Origin: Brevundimonas naejangsanensis | GTDB lineage: Bacteria > Pseudomonadota > Alphaproteobacteria > Caulobacterales > Caulobacteraceae | Direction: 5' to 3' | NCBI RefSeq assembly: GCF_000635915.2 | Contig: NZ_CP015614.1 | Coordinates: 2,029,501 to 2,093,500, forward strand | DNA length: 64,000 bases | Shown: piece by piece, positions 24,402 to 33,910 of the stretch | How positions within the stretch are numbered: the stretch's first letter is position 1 | How the letters are laid out: each line of letters begins with the position of its first letter | Translations under genes and position numbers: made by a program | Notes under the pieces: generated by a model | What the model was told of the DNA's origin: nothing | The model's database searches: none | What the model saw: only the letters and a program-made list of their open reading frames with translations

Positions 24402-25232
24402 CTAACTTCCAGCCGCGCCCTCGACCGCCGCCTGAAGCTGCAAGGCCTGAACCGTCTCGCGCACGTCGTGGACGCGCACCATCCGTGCGCCGCGCCGCGC
24501 CGCCGCCAGCGCCAGCGCCAGCGAACCGCCCAGCCGATCCGCCGCATCCAGCGCCGTCGCGTCCACTCCCTGGATCATCCGTTTGCGGCTGGCCGCGTAA
24601 AGGATCGGAAAGCCCAGCGCGACCAAAGCCTCCAATCGCGCCGTCAGCGTCAGATTATGCGCCGTCGTCTTGGCGAAGCCGAGGCCGGGGTCCAGCCAGA
24701 TCCTGTCGCGCGCCACGCCCGCCGCCACCGCCGCTTCGGCGCGAGCGGCCAGATGGGCCGTGACCTCGGCGACCACATCGTCATAGCGAGGGTCGTCCTG
24801 CATGGTCTTGGGCGCGCCCTTCATATGCATCAGCACCACCTCGCAGCCCAGTTCGGCCGCTGTGGATAGACTGTCCGGCCCATGGCCGAGCGCCGAGACG
24901 TCGTTCCACATCGTCGCCCCGGCGGCGACGGCGGCGCGGGCCACGGCCGGCTTCATCGTGTCGATGCTGATCGGCCCGTCCCAGTGCGCGCGCAGGGCGA
25001 CGATCAAGGGCAGGGTGCGGGCCGCCTCTTCGTCCTCGCCGACGGGATCAGAGCCCGGCCGAGTGCTTTCGCCGCCGATGTCGAGCACGTCAGCGCCCTG
25101 CGCGATCAATCGCAGGGCGTGCTCAAGCGCGGACTCCAGCGTCGTCAGCCGCCCCCCGTCGGAAAAACTGTCGGGCGTGACGTTGACGATGCCCATGACC
25201 AGGGGCCGCTTCACGGGGGATTGAAGGCTCAT
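24402..25232 (-). CDS. folP: Dihydropteroate synthase
   Basis: FolP condenses p-aminobenzoate with hydroxymethyldihydropterin diphosphate in folate synthesis and is the sulfonamide target. At 276 residues it has all conserved loops: MGIVNVTPDSFSDGGR, DIGGESTRPGSDPV, SIDTMKPAVA, MWNDVSALG, HMKGAPKTMQ, and LDPGLGFAKTTAHNL, and ends with VRVHDVRETVQAL. It converges with the SRPBCC gene, with 3 bp between stops. The upstream 261 bp are shared with a divergent small ORF. Confidence 0.95.
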   Translation of the reverse strand: MSLQSPVKRPLVMGIVNVTPDSFSDGGRLTTLESALEHALRLIAQGADVLDIGGESTRPGSDPVGEDEEAARTLPLIVALRAHWDGPISIDTMKPAVARAAVAAGATMWNDVSALGHGPDSLSTAAELGCEVVLMHMKGAPKTMQDDPRYDDVVAEVTAHLAARAEAAVAAGVARDRIWLDPGLGFAKTTAHNLTLTARLEALVALGFPILYAASRKRMIQGVDATALDAADRLGGSLALALAAARRGARMVRVHDVRETVQALQLQAAVEGAAGS

Positions 25233-25362
25233 GCGACGATGACTCCGCGAGCGCCGGTTTGACTTTCGCTGCGCTGGGGTTCAGCCTCTAACGGCAATGA
25301 AACGCTTCGTCAGCCAGGCTCGACGCCTCACCCACGCGGGACGCCGCGTCGAAGGCTCTTAA

Positions 25363-25411
25363 CCCGTAGCGGTCTGCCACGCGCGCGCCCGCGCCGGGCG
25401 CCCGCTACGGG
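25363..25411 (+). promoter_or_regulatory. Nested perfect hairpin with downstream T-run
   Basis: CCCGTAGCGG (25363-25372) pairs perfectly with CCGCTACGGG (25402-25411). Inside this lies a second perfect stem, GCGCCCG (25385-25391) with CGGGCGC (25395-25401). A run of seven T follows about 25 bp downstream. It lies in the region between folP and a divergent 55-codon ORF. It could be an RNA leader element, a small RNA end or a protein site; I recognise no known riboswitch. Confidence 0.5.
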
Positions 25412-25493
25412 ACCCCGTTGCACGCTTTCGGTTCCCTTTTTTTATCATCGCAGAAACAGGCCGGTCGGCGACCGGACCAAGAGACTTTGCGCC

Positions 25494-25661
25494 ATGACCA
25501 CCGAAATTCATAACCACAGCCTGCCGGCTGCACCTCAGCCCGACGCCGGCGGGGCCGAGATTATTCCTTTCCGGCGCCCTAGCGCGCCCGACAGCGGGCC
25601 GCCGCTCGCGCCGGATCCTGACGACCATCAACCCGACGACGACGGCCCCTCAGCCGCCTGA
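25494..25661 (+). CDS. Small hypothetical protein (55 residues)
   Basis: The frame starts with ATG at 25494 and ends with TGA at 25659-25661. It encodes a Pro/Asp-rich acidic, probably disordered peptide (MTTEIHNHSLPAAPQPDAGG, then EIIPFRRPSAP and a tail rich in Asp and Pro). AAGAGA lies upstream of the ATG. The rnk-like gene follows 41 bp later on the same strand. Asp, Pro and Ala codons are strongly G/C-ending in position three, as in neighbouring genes, which favours real coding. I recognise no family. Confidence 0.55.
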   Translation: MTTEIHNHSLPAAPQPDAGGAEIIPFRRPSAPDSGPPLAPDPDDHQPDDDGPSAA

Positions 25662-25702
25662 GCGCGTCGGCCCTATCGCTTTTTTCGAGAACGAGACGTT
25701 CC

Positions 25703-26110
25703 ATGACCACCCCTCGCAAGGGCGCCCTGCCCGCCATCACGCTTCGCAGCGACGACTTCGACGCCCTGGACCGCCTGGTCGGCGACCTGCCCGGCTCAGG
25801 CCCCGCCGGCTTGCTGCAACAGGAGTTGGACCGCGCCAAGGTGTGCGAACCCAAGGCCATGCCCAAGAACGTCGTGACCCTGAACCGCTGGCTGCACTAT
25901 TCGGACGACCACAGCCCCGAAGTGCGGCGTGTCCAGTTGGTCCTGCCCAAGGAAGCCGACATCGACGCCGGGCGCGTCTCCATCCTGTCCTACGTCGGCG
26001 CGGGCCTGATCGGCCTGAAGGAAGGCCAGTCCATCACGTGGCCTGATCCGTCCGGCGCTGCGCGCAAGCTGACCCTGGTCAAGCTGGAAGACCCCGAGCC
26101 AGCGAACTAA
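25703..26110 (+). CDS. rnk: Rnk/GreA-type nucleoside diphosphate kinase regulator
   Basis: This 135-residue protein has the Rnk layout. A short N-terminal helical part (PAITLRSDDFDALDRLVGDL) is followed by a GreA/GreB C-terminal FKBP-like domain (VVTLNRWLHYSDDHSPEVRR, LPKEADIDAGRVSILSYVGA, GLIGLKEGQSITWPD). Rnk proteins bind RNA polymerase and lack the Gre coiled coil. The exact physiological role outside enterobacteria is uncertain. A strong terminator follows 21 bp after the stop. Confidence 0.88.
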   Translation: MTTPRKGALPAITLRSDDFDALDRLVGDLPGSGPAGLLQQELDRAKVCEPKAMPKNVVTLNRWLHYSDDHSPEVRRVQLVLPKEADIDAGRVSILSYVGAGLIGLKEGQSITWPDPSGAARKLTLVKLEDPEPAN

Positions 26111-26131
26111 GTCGAGGCCTGAATTAAAGAA

Positions 26132-26161
26132 GGGGCGCGCCCATCGGACGCGCCCCTTTTT
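26132..26161. terminator. Bidirectional intrinsic terminator between rnk and ftsH
   Basis: GGGGCGCG (26132-26139) pairs perfectly with CGCGCCCC (26149-26156), followed by TTTTT on the plus strand. On the minus strand the hairpin is followed by TTCTTTAATT, so it can also end the ftsH transcript. Confidence 0.85.
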
Positions 26162-26181
26162 CGTGGCTGCTATATCGCCGT

Positions 26182-28116
<1,935 letters not shown>

Positions 28117-28158
28117 TCGGTCCTCGGTTCCTCGACAGGGCCGCGCTGGGCTCGTCGA

Positions 28159-29550
28159 TCAGCAGTCTTCGCCTGAAAATAGGTCAGACGGCGGCGTTTC
28201 GCCATGAAGGGTTTGAAAGAGTCCGGCTTCCTGCGTCGTTTCGCCCTCGGCAGGAGGCAGAGCCAAGGCCAATCGGCGCAGGCCCAGCGCCCTGACCTGC
28301 GCCGCGCGCCAGGCCAGCCGCGCCCGCCCCGCGCCGTCAATCAGCACCGGTGCGGCGGCCCGGGCGGCGGGCGGCAGACCAGACAAAGCCGCCCGCTCCT
28401 GGTCCGACAGTTGCGCCAACCGCCCGGCCGCCGCGTCCACGCGCAGACCGGGCTGATCGGTCGTGATCTCAAAGCGCCCGTCCCAGACGGCGGCGACGCC
28501 CGGCGTCAGGTCGAGCGGCGCGACTGGACGACGCCGCCATTCGCCCGGCTCGCGCATCGCTCGAACGCGGGCGCCGGACGCCTCGATGCGGGCGCCGCAC
28601 AGCACGGCGGTGAAATCCTCTCCGGACGCCAGCCGGGATTGAAGAACCGCCAGCCGGTCCCCGCGCGGCGGCGTCGCGCCTCCGCCTGCACAGAGCAGGA
28701 CGGCGGCCAGCGCCGAGGCGGATGCGTCGCGCGACAGAGGCAAAACCCCGGCCCATGCCGGATCGCTGTCACTCCCCCTTCCCCCTTGAGGAGCAAAGGG
28801 CCGGGGATGGGGGTGGGCGCGCGACGCCTGGGAAGGAGCCTCAAGAGACGGCGCCGTCACCCGCGCCTGAGCGGAAGGCACAGCGTCCACACCCCCGCCC
28901 CCCTCTCCCCCCTCGAGGGGGAGGGCTTTAGAAAGGGCCGCCCGCGCCCGGCCTCGTCCATAGCGCACGTCGGCGTTGGCCGGGTCTTCCAGCCACGACA
29001 GTCCGCGCGCGCGCAGATGATCACGCAACGCCTCGCGTCGCTCCTCCAGCACCGGACGCAGCAGCATCAGCCCGCGCCCCTGCGGCCAGGCGGGCGACGG
29101 CGACCAGCGGCGCAGGCGCCCCAGCGTCGCGCCCTCGGCCCGCATCCACTCGCCCTCGGCGACGTCATCGGCGGTGTGGCCGGTCAGGATGACGCGCGCC
29201 CCCGCATCCCGCGCCGCCTCGGCCAGCAGGGCCTGGCGCGCCGCCCGCGCCCGCGCCGGAAGCCCGGCGCCGCCTCGCGCCTGCGCCCAGACCAGACCGC
29301 GCCAGTCGGCGCCCGCCGCGCGCGCTGCCTCGGCGGCGAACCGCGTCCAGGCCGCGCTGTCGGGATTGAGGTTGTGATCGACCGTCAAGGCCAGCAGCCC
29401 CCGCCCCCTCGCGCGCGCCCATTCGGCGGCGAGGTCCAGCAAAGCCATGGAGTCGCCCCCGCCCGACAGGGCAAGGGCGACCGGCTCAGGTCCAATGTGG
29501 TTCAGACGCGCGTCCAGCCGGGCGAAGACCCGACTGGCCAGATCGCTCAT
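28159..29550 (-). CDS. tilS: tRNA(Ile)-lysidine synthase with an in-frame repeat insertion
   Basis: TilS converts C34 of the tRNA-Ile CAU anticodon to lysidine and is essential for AUA decoding. The PP-loop ATPase motif SGGGDS is at residues 29-34, with downstream VDHNLNPDSA, GHTADDVAE and LSWLEDPANADVRYGRGRAR. At about residues 209-260 the protein carries a low-complexity stretch (LEGGEGGGGVDA, AHPHPRPFAPQGG) that coincides with a paired palindromic repeat unit at 28772-28926. The surrounding domains are intact, so the repeat is tolerated between the catalytic and C-terminal domains. The ATG overlaps the cpoB stop (TGATG). Confidence 0.93.
   Translation of the reverse strand: MSDLASRVFARLDARLNHIGPEPVALALSGGGDSMALLDLAAEWARARGRGLLALTVDHNLNPDSAAWTRFAAEAARAAGADWRGLVWAQARGGAGLPARARAARQALLAEAARDAGARVILTGHTADDVAEGEWMRAEGATLGRLRRWSPSPAWPQGRGLMLLRPVLEERREALRDHLRARGLSWLEDPANADVRYGRGRARAALSKALPLEGGEGGGGVDAVPSAQARVTAPSLEAPSQASRAHPHPRPFAPQGGRGSDSDPAWAGVLPLSRDASASALAAVLLCAGGGATPPRGDRLAVLQSRLASGEDFTAVLCGARIEASGARVRAMREPGEWRRRPVAPLDLTPGVAAVWDGRFEITTDQPGLRVDAAAGRLAQLSDQERAALSGLPPAARAAAPVLIDGAGRARLAWRAAQVRALGLRRLALALPPAEGETTQEAGLFQTLHGETPPSDLFSGEDC
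28772..28926. repeat. Paired palindromic element U2 inside tilS
   Basis: The left part reads CTCCCCCTTCCCCCTTGAGG and then a GGGGATGGGGGTGGG motif (to about 28817). The right part from about 28890 is its inverted counterpart (CACCCCCGCCCCCCTC, then a CCCCC/GGGGG stem closed by TCGA). Size and convergent layout match the intergenic units at 36157, 38266 and elsewhere. It is translated as about 52 codons of tilS on the minus strand. Confidence 0.8.
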
Positions 29551-30398
29551 CAGCTGCAGCTGGCGCGCGTCCGCAGCTGGGTCGCGCGGGTCTTCTGCGC
29601 CGCCGTGGCCGCCTCGGCGTAGCGGCGGCCGAACTCGGTCAGGGCGCCGCAGGCCTGGGTCGCGCGATCGGTGGCGCGCAGGGCCTCGGCCAGCTTCAGC
29701 GTCGTCTCGGGCGCCCACGGCGTGCGCGGCCAGCCGTTCAGAGCCGCGGCATAGGCCTGAACCGCCGCGGCGTTGTCGCGCGCGGCGACGTGCAGGTCGC
29801 CCAGACGGCTGTTGGCTTCGCGCGCCTGGGGCGTGTTCGGCCAGGTGACGATGACGGTCTCCAGCGCGCGGCCGCCACGCACGGCGTCCTCGCCCGCCAG
29901 ACGCATGGCGGCCTGCAGGTCCTGCGCCGCGTCGCCGGTCGGCGAGTTGGCGACCACCGGGCCGTTCAGTTCAGCGGCTTCCTCAGCAGCCTTCTCGGCG
30001 CGCTCGACCCGGCCTTCAAGATCGCGCAGGCGACGGCTCAACTGCGTATTCTCGCGCGTCGCCTCGTCAAGTTGGAACGTCAGCCGCTCGCTGTCGGCGT
30101 TCATGCGCTGGAACGTCTGTTCCACGTCGCCCAGACGGCGCTCTAGAATCGAGACCTGCCCCTGCAGGGCCACGACCTCGGGGTCCAGCTCGACCAGAAC
30201 CGGCTCTCCGGCGGCGTTGCGCTGGGTCAGGGCGCGCTCAAGACGGCGGACGTTGCGATCCAGCTGGTCCAGGCGGCGCTTGTCCCACTGGATCGGCTCC
30301 ATCGGCTGGACCTGGGCGACGACGGCGCCCCCGATCAACGTCAGGCCGATCGCCGTCAGGACGGCGGGTTTCGTAAGGCGGAAAGGCGTCTTCAGCAT
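29550..30398 (-). CDS. cpoB: Tol-Pal associated periplasmic protein CpoB (YbgF)
   Basis: CpoB coordinates peptidoglycan synthesis with Tol-driven outer-membrane constriction. The 282-residue protein has an export signal (about 10-28). A coiled-coil region follows (RRLDQLDRNVRRLERALTQR, LDEATRENTQLSRRLRDLEG), then a C-terminal TPR domain (DAAQDLQAAMRLAGEDAVRG, AREANSRLGDLHVAARDNAA). The Gly usually found after the first TPR helix is poorly matched, but the architecture is right. It belongs to the tol-pal block and is coupled to tilS by TGATG. Confidence 0.9.
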   Translation of the reverse strand: MLKTPFRLTKPAVLTAIGLTLIGGAVVAQVQPMEPIQWDKRRLDQLDRNVRRLERALTQRNAAGEPVLVELDPEVVALQGQVSILERRLGDVEQTFQRMNADSERLTFQLDEATRENTQLSRRLRDLEGRVERAEKAAEEAAELNGPVVANSPTGDAAQDLQAAMRLAGEDAVRGGRALETVIVTWPNTPQAREANSRLGDLHVAARDNAAAVQAYAAALNGWPRTPWAPETTLKLAEALRATDRATQACGALTEFGRRYAEAATAAQKTRATQLRTRASCS

Positions 30399-30441
30399 GG
30401 CTCTGTCGTCCCACCGATTTGCGGCGACGGCAAGGCCCAGA

Positions 30442-31590
30442 TCAATGTCCGAAGCCTAGATAAAGGATGGAGACGATGAACAGCGTCGCCGCGATCTCGC
30501 AGAAGATCAGCAGCACCACCGTCCGCCACAGGGTCGAGAAGACCGACAGGCTGTAGGCGCCCTTCAGCTGGGCGAACATGTGCACCGGCACGATCAGGGC
30601 CGCGATGACGCCGACGGCTCCGCCCGCCCCCTTCAGCGTCGTCGCCACGACGACGACCGCCATCAACAAGAGCGACATGAAGGTCAGGGAGTAAAGCACG
30701 AAGACCCCATGGTCGTAGAGCGTGAAGCCTCGCTTCCACAGGAACATCAGGGCCACGAACGGGATCGACAACGGCACCAGCAGGAAGGCGAATTTGTAGA
30801 TGGTCTGCTGCAGCTTGTAGAGCGCCAGGTCAGGGTTCTTCAGCTTCTTGGCGATCGTCTTGGTCAGGCCGCCGGTCTTGCCGTCCTCTCCGGCGCTCGC
30901 GGCCATGTCAGCCACCTGAGCCTGCCAGCTTCCCGGAGCCAGACCGTCCTTGCGCCCCTCGACGGCGTCCTTCTGCAGGCGCTCAAGTCTCGCCTTCTCG
31001 TTGATCAGCCCCGCTTCGGCCGCAGCCAGCACGCCGGCGGCCACCCCGGCCCGAGCGCCGCTGTCGACAGGCGGGGGCGATCCGTCAACGGGCTGCGAAG
31101 CCGTCTGTGCGAGGTCCGCCTCTTTCCGCGCGGCGGCGACGGCCGCTTCGGCGGCGGTCACAGCCTCTTTCTGAGCCTCGATCTGCTGGGGCAGGGACGC
31201 CAACGGCACCTCCCGCTCGGGCATGAAGCTGAGCGCGAAGAACATGACGAAAAGGGTAAACAGAAACATCGCCAGCGGCGACACATAGCGCGTCCGCCTG
31301 CCTTCAACCCACTCGCGCGTCAGCCGCCCAGGGTTGACGATCAGCAGCGGCAGGGTCCGCCACAGCCGGCCGTCGAAATGCATGACCCCGTGCAGCAGCT
31401 CTTCGCCCAGATGCAGCAGGGTGCGGTGGACGTGGGCCGGCTGACCGCAGTTGGAGCAAAACCGGCCCGTGACCTCTGCGCCGCAGTCGGCGCACACGCT
31501 ACGAGGCTGACCCGCTTGGCCGATCGGCTTCTCGATCGCTCCAGCGATGACGCCTGCCGTCATGGCCCCGCCTGCCGCCTCCAGATCCAT
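30442..31590 (-). CDS. DUF3667-type zinc-ribbon membrane protein
   Basis: This 382-residue protein has an N-terminal zinc ribbon with two CxxC knuckles (CADCGAEVTGRFCSNCGQ) and the DUF3667 core (FDGRLWRTLPLLIVNPGRLT, then EWVEGRRTRYVSPLAMFLF). A long charged helical loop and four to five further membrane helices complete it. Function is unknown for the family. It lies between pal and cpoB on the same strand, a position normally without a gene in the tol-pal operon. The ATG at 31590 is used; MTAGVIAGA nine residues later is an alternative. Confidence 0.8.
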   Translation of the reverse strand: MDLEAAGGAMTAGVIAGAIEKPIGQAGQPRSVCADCGAEVTGRFCSNCGQPAHVHRTLLHLGEELLHGVMHFDGRLWRTLPLLIVNPGRLTREWVEGRRTRYVSPLAMFLFTLFVMFFALSFMPEREVPLASLPQQIEAQKEAVTAAEAAVAAARKEADLAQTASQPVDGSPPPVDSGARAGVAAGVLAAAEAGLINEKARLERLQKDAVEGRKDGLAPGSWQAQVADMAASAGEDGKTGGLTKTIAKKLKNPDLALYKLQQTIYKFAFLLVPLSIPFVALMFLWKRGFTLYDHGVFVLYSLTFMSLLLMAVVVVATTLKGAGGAVGVIAALIVPVHMFAQLKGAYSLSVFSTLWRTVVLLIFCEIAATLFIVSILYLGFGH

Positions 31591-31640
31591 ACCGCGCCTC
31601 CCCCCGTTTCAAGGCGGACTTTGATCCTCACTGGGCGCAA

Positions 31641-31672
31641 AGAAAAGAGGCGCCGGCTTGCGCCGACGCCTC
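31641..31672 (-). terminator. Intrinsic terminator after pal
   Basis: GAGGCG (31647-31652) pairs with CGCCTC (31667-31672), with a nested CGGC/GCCG stem. On the minus strand the hairpin is followed by TTTTCTTT. It lies about 26 bp downstream of the pal stop and probably separates the tol-pal transcript from the DUF3667-cpoB-tilS-ftsH genes. Confidence 0.8.
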
Positions 31673-31697
31673 GATCCCTCAGTTCTTCGCCTGCGGC

Positions 31698-32252
31698 TTA
31701 GCGCGGGGCGCCCGACACGATGGCCGTGCGGCCGTTGCGGTTCTGGGCCCAGGCCGCCTCATTGGAGCCTTCAGCGATCGGACGTTCCTTGCCGAAGCTG
31801 ATGGTGTCGATGCGGCTGGCGGCGACGCCGCGGCTGATCAGGTAAGAGCGAATGGCCTCGGCGCGACGGGCGCCCAGGGCCAGGTTGTATTCGCGCGTGC
31901 CGCGCTCGTCGGCGTTGCCTTCGATGCGGACGGTCACCTGCGGGTAGCGGGCCAGCCAGGCGGCCTGCGCGTCCAGACGCGGCTGGGCCTCGGAACGCAC
32001 CGAATAGGAGTCCAGGTCGAAGTAGACGCGGTCGCCGACGTTGACGACGAAGTCCTGTTCCGAGCCCGGCGCGGCGGCGCCGACGTTGCCGCCGGTGACC
32101 GGGGTGCTCGGCGCGGTCGGATACTGCGGCCCGGTGGCGGGCGGAGGGGTTTCGGTCGGGACGGCGGGCTCGACCTTGGGCTTGGTGCAGGCGGCCAGCG
32201 AGGTCACGGCCACGCCGACGGCGGCGAGCCGGATCAGGGTGGAGGCGTTCAT
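31698..32252 (-). CDS. pal: Peptidoglycan-associated lipoprotein Pal
   Basis: This is a 184-residue outer-membrane lipoprotein. The lipobox LAAC puts the lipidated Cys at residue 22, followed by a Pro/Thr-rich linker and an OmpA-type peptidoglycan-binding domain (VYFDLDSYSVRSEAQPRLDA, IEGNADERGTREYNLALGAR, RAEAIRSYLISRGV). The conserved Asp and Arg that contact diaminopimelate (NADERG and GARRAEA) are present. It works with TolB and TolA at the constriction site. Confidence 0.96.
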   Translation of the reverse strand: MNASTLIRLAAVGVAVTSLAACTKPKVEPAVPTETPPPATGPQYPTAPSTPVTGGNVGAAAPGSEQDFVVNVGDRVYFDLDSYSVRSEAQPRLDAQAAWLARYPQVTVRIEGNADERGTREYNLALGARRAEAIRSYLISRGVAASRIDTISFGKERPIAEGSNEAAWAQNRNGRTAIVSGAPR

Positions 32253-32403
32253 GTAATTCTCCTTCTCATTCGGTTCGAGGCCGATGCCTCTAGCTTAGCT
32301 GTATTTCACGGCTGCTACAGCGCTATGCAGCGGTACGCTAGCGGTGATAACGCACAGTTTATGGCAATGGCTCCGCTACCGACGCAGCGACGGCGAATCC
32401 GCG

Positions 32404-33786
32404 TTACGCCGGGCAGGAATCCGGGCCTTGACCGATGCCCAGATTGACCGGCGGCGCATCCAGCAGCCCCGACCAGGCGGGGTCGGAACCGCGCCCGTCA
32501 TAGCCCGCCTGAGACACGACGCGGCCCGACAGATCCACCGTCCACAGACGGGTGTCGCCGCCCGGGCTCTGACGCGCGAAGGCGATATAGCGGCCGTTCG
32601 GCGCCCACGACGGACCTTCCTCGAAATAGGAGGACGACAGGATGCGCTCGCCGGTGCCGTCGGACTTCATCACGCCGATGTGGAAACGGCCGCCCTGCTG
32701 CTTGGTGAAGGCGATCAGGTCGCCGCGCGGGCTCCAGGCCGGGGCGGTGTAGAGGCCGCCGCCACGGCTGATCGGGCGCTGGCCCGAGCCGTCGGCCCGC
32801 ATGGTGTAGAGGCGCGCCGAGCCCGAACGGTCCGAGGTGAAGACGATCTGATTGCCGTCGGGGCTGAACGACGGCGAGGTGTCGATGCCCGGATCGGTCG
32901 TCAGGCGAGACAGCTGACGGCTGCGCAGGTTCATCACATAAACGTCGGTGTTGCCGCCCCGGATGATCGAGAAGGCCATCTTCGATCCGTCGTTCGAGAA
33001 GCGCGGCGCCAACACCTGGCCGTCGAACTCGCCCAGGCTTTCGCGGCGGCCGGTCGACAGATTGTAGAGGTAGATGCGGCTGTAGTCCCTGCCCAGGGCC
33101 ACATAGGTCACTTCATCGGGGTTCGAGGCCGAGAAGCGCGGCGACATGATCACCTCGTCGCCCTGGGTCAGGAAGACGGGGTTGTAGCCGTCCTGATCCA
33201 CGATGGTCAGGCGCGACAGCTTGTTCAGCTGGGTGCCGCTTTCCGAAACGAACAGGACGCGCGAATCGAAGAAGCCCGCCTCGCCCGTCAGGCGCTGATA
33301 GACCACGTCCGAGATCTTGTGCGCGATGCGGCGCCACTGCTCCGACGTGGCGGTGAACTGGTAGGAAACCAGCTGGCACTGGCGGTAGGGGTCGTACAGA
33401 CGGAAGCCCACGTCGATCCGACCGTCCGCGCGCGGCGTCACGCCGCCGTACAGCACCGCCTGGGCGCCGATGGAGGTCCACTGCGGAAAGTTCGGCGCAT
33501 TGGCCAGGGTCAGGCCCGTCTCGACAAAGCTGGCCGGGTTCAGCGGATCGAAGAAGCCCGACCGCTTCAGATTGCCGCTGATGACGCCCGAAATCTGCGA
33601 CCCGTTCTGGCCGGTGAAAGGCACGACGGCGATCTGCAGCGGGCGCAGGACGCCCTCATCGACCACCACGTCCTGCATCGGCGCCGACGAGGGGGCCGTC
33701 GACTGGGCCTGCACCGATCCGCCCAGCGCCAGAGGGGCGGTCAACGCCAACGCAGCGGCCGAGGCGAGAAAACGGTTCAGGCGCAT
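32404..33786 (-). CDS. tolB: Tol-Pal periplasmic protein TolB
   Basis: This 460-residue periplasmic protein links TolA to Pal. It has a signal peptide (about 1-28, cleavage near VQAQS), an N-terminal anticodon-binding-like domain (PFTGQNGSQISGVISGNLKR) and a C-terminal beta-propeller. The propeller blades carry repeated motifs SPSFSPDGNQIVFTSDRSG, APAWSPRGDLIAFTKQQGG and GPSWAPNGRYIAFARQSPGG. The gap to pal is 151 bp and shows no gene. Confidence 0.97.
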   Translation of the reverse strand: MRLNRFLASAAALALTAPLALGGSVQAQSTAPSSAPMQDVVVDEGVLRPLQIAVVPFTGQNGSQISGVISGNLKRSGFFDPLNPASFVETGLTLANAPNFPQWTSIGAQAVLYGGVTPRADGRIDVGFRLYDPYRQCQLVSYQFTATSEQWRRIAHKISDVVYQRLTGEAGFFDSRVLFVSESGTQLNKLSRLTIVDQDGYNPVFLTQGDEVIMSPRFSASNPDEVTYVALGRDYSRIYLYNLSTGRRESLGEFDGQVLAPRFSNDGSKMAFSIIRGGNTDVYVMNLRSRQLSRLTTDPGIDTSPSFSPDGNQIVFTSDRSGSARLYTMRADGSGQRPISRGGGLYTAPAWSPRGDLIAFTKQQGGRFHIGVMKSDGTGERILSSSYFEEGPSWAPNGRYIAFARQSPGGDTRLWTVDLSGRVVSQAGYDGRGSDPAWSGLLDAPPVNLGIGQGPDSCPA

Positions 33787-33910
33787 GGGTCATTCCTTCG
33801 CAGATCGTGACAGGGTCGGGCCCGGTCGCCCCTCATAGCATCGGCGCGACCGACAATCGCCAGCTTCACAAGGATTTGGGCGACTTTGGGGTGATAGACG
33901 GCCTTAGCCC

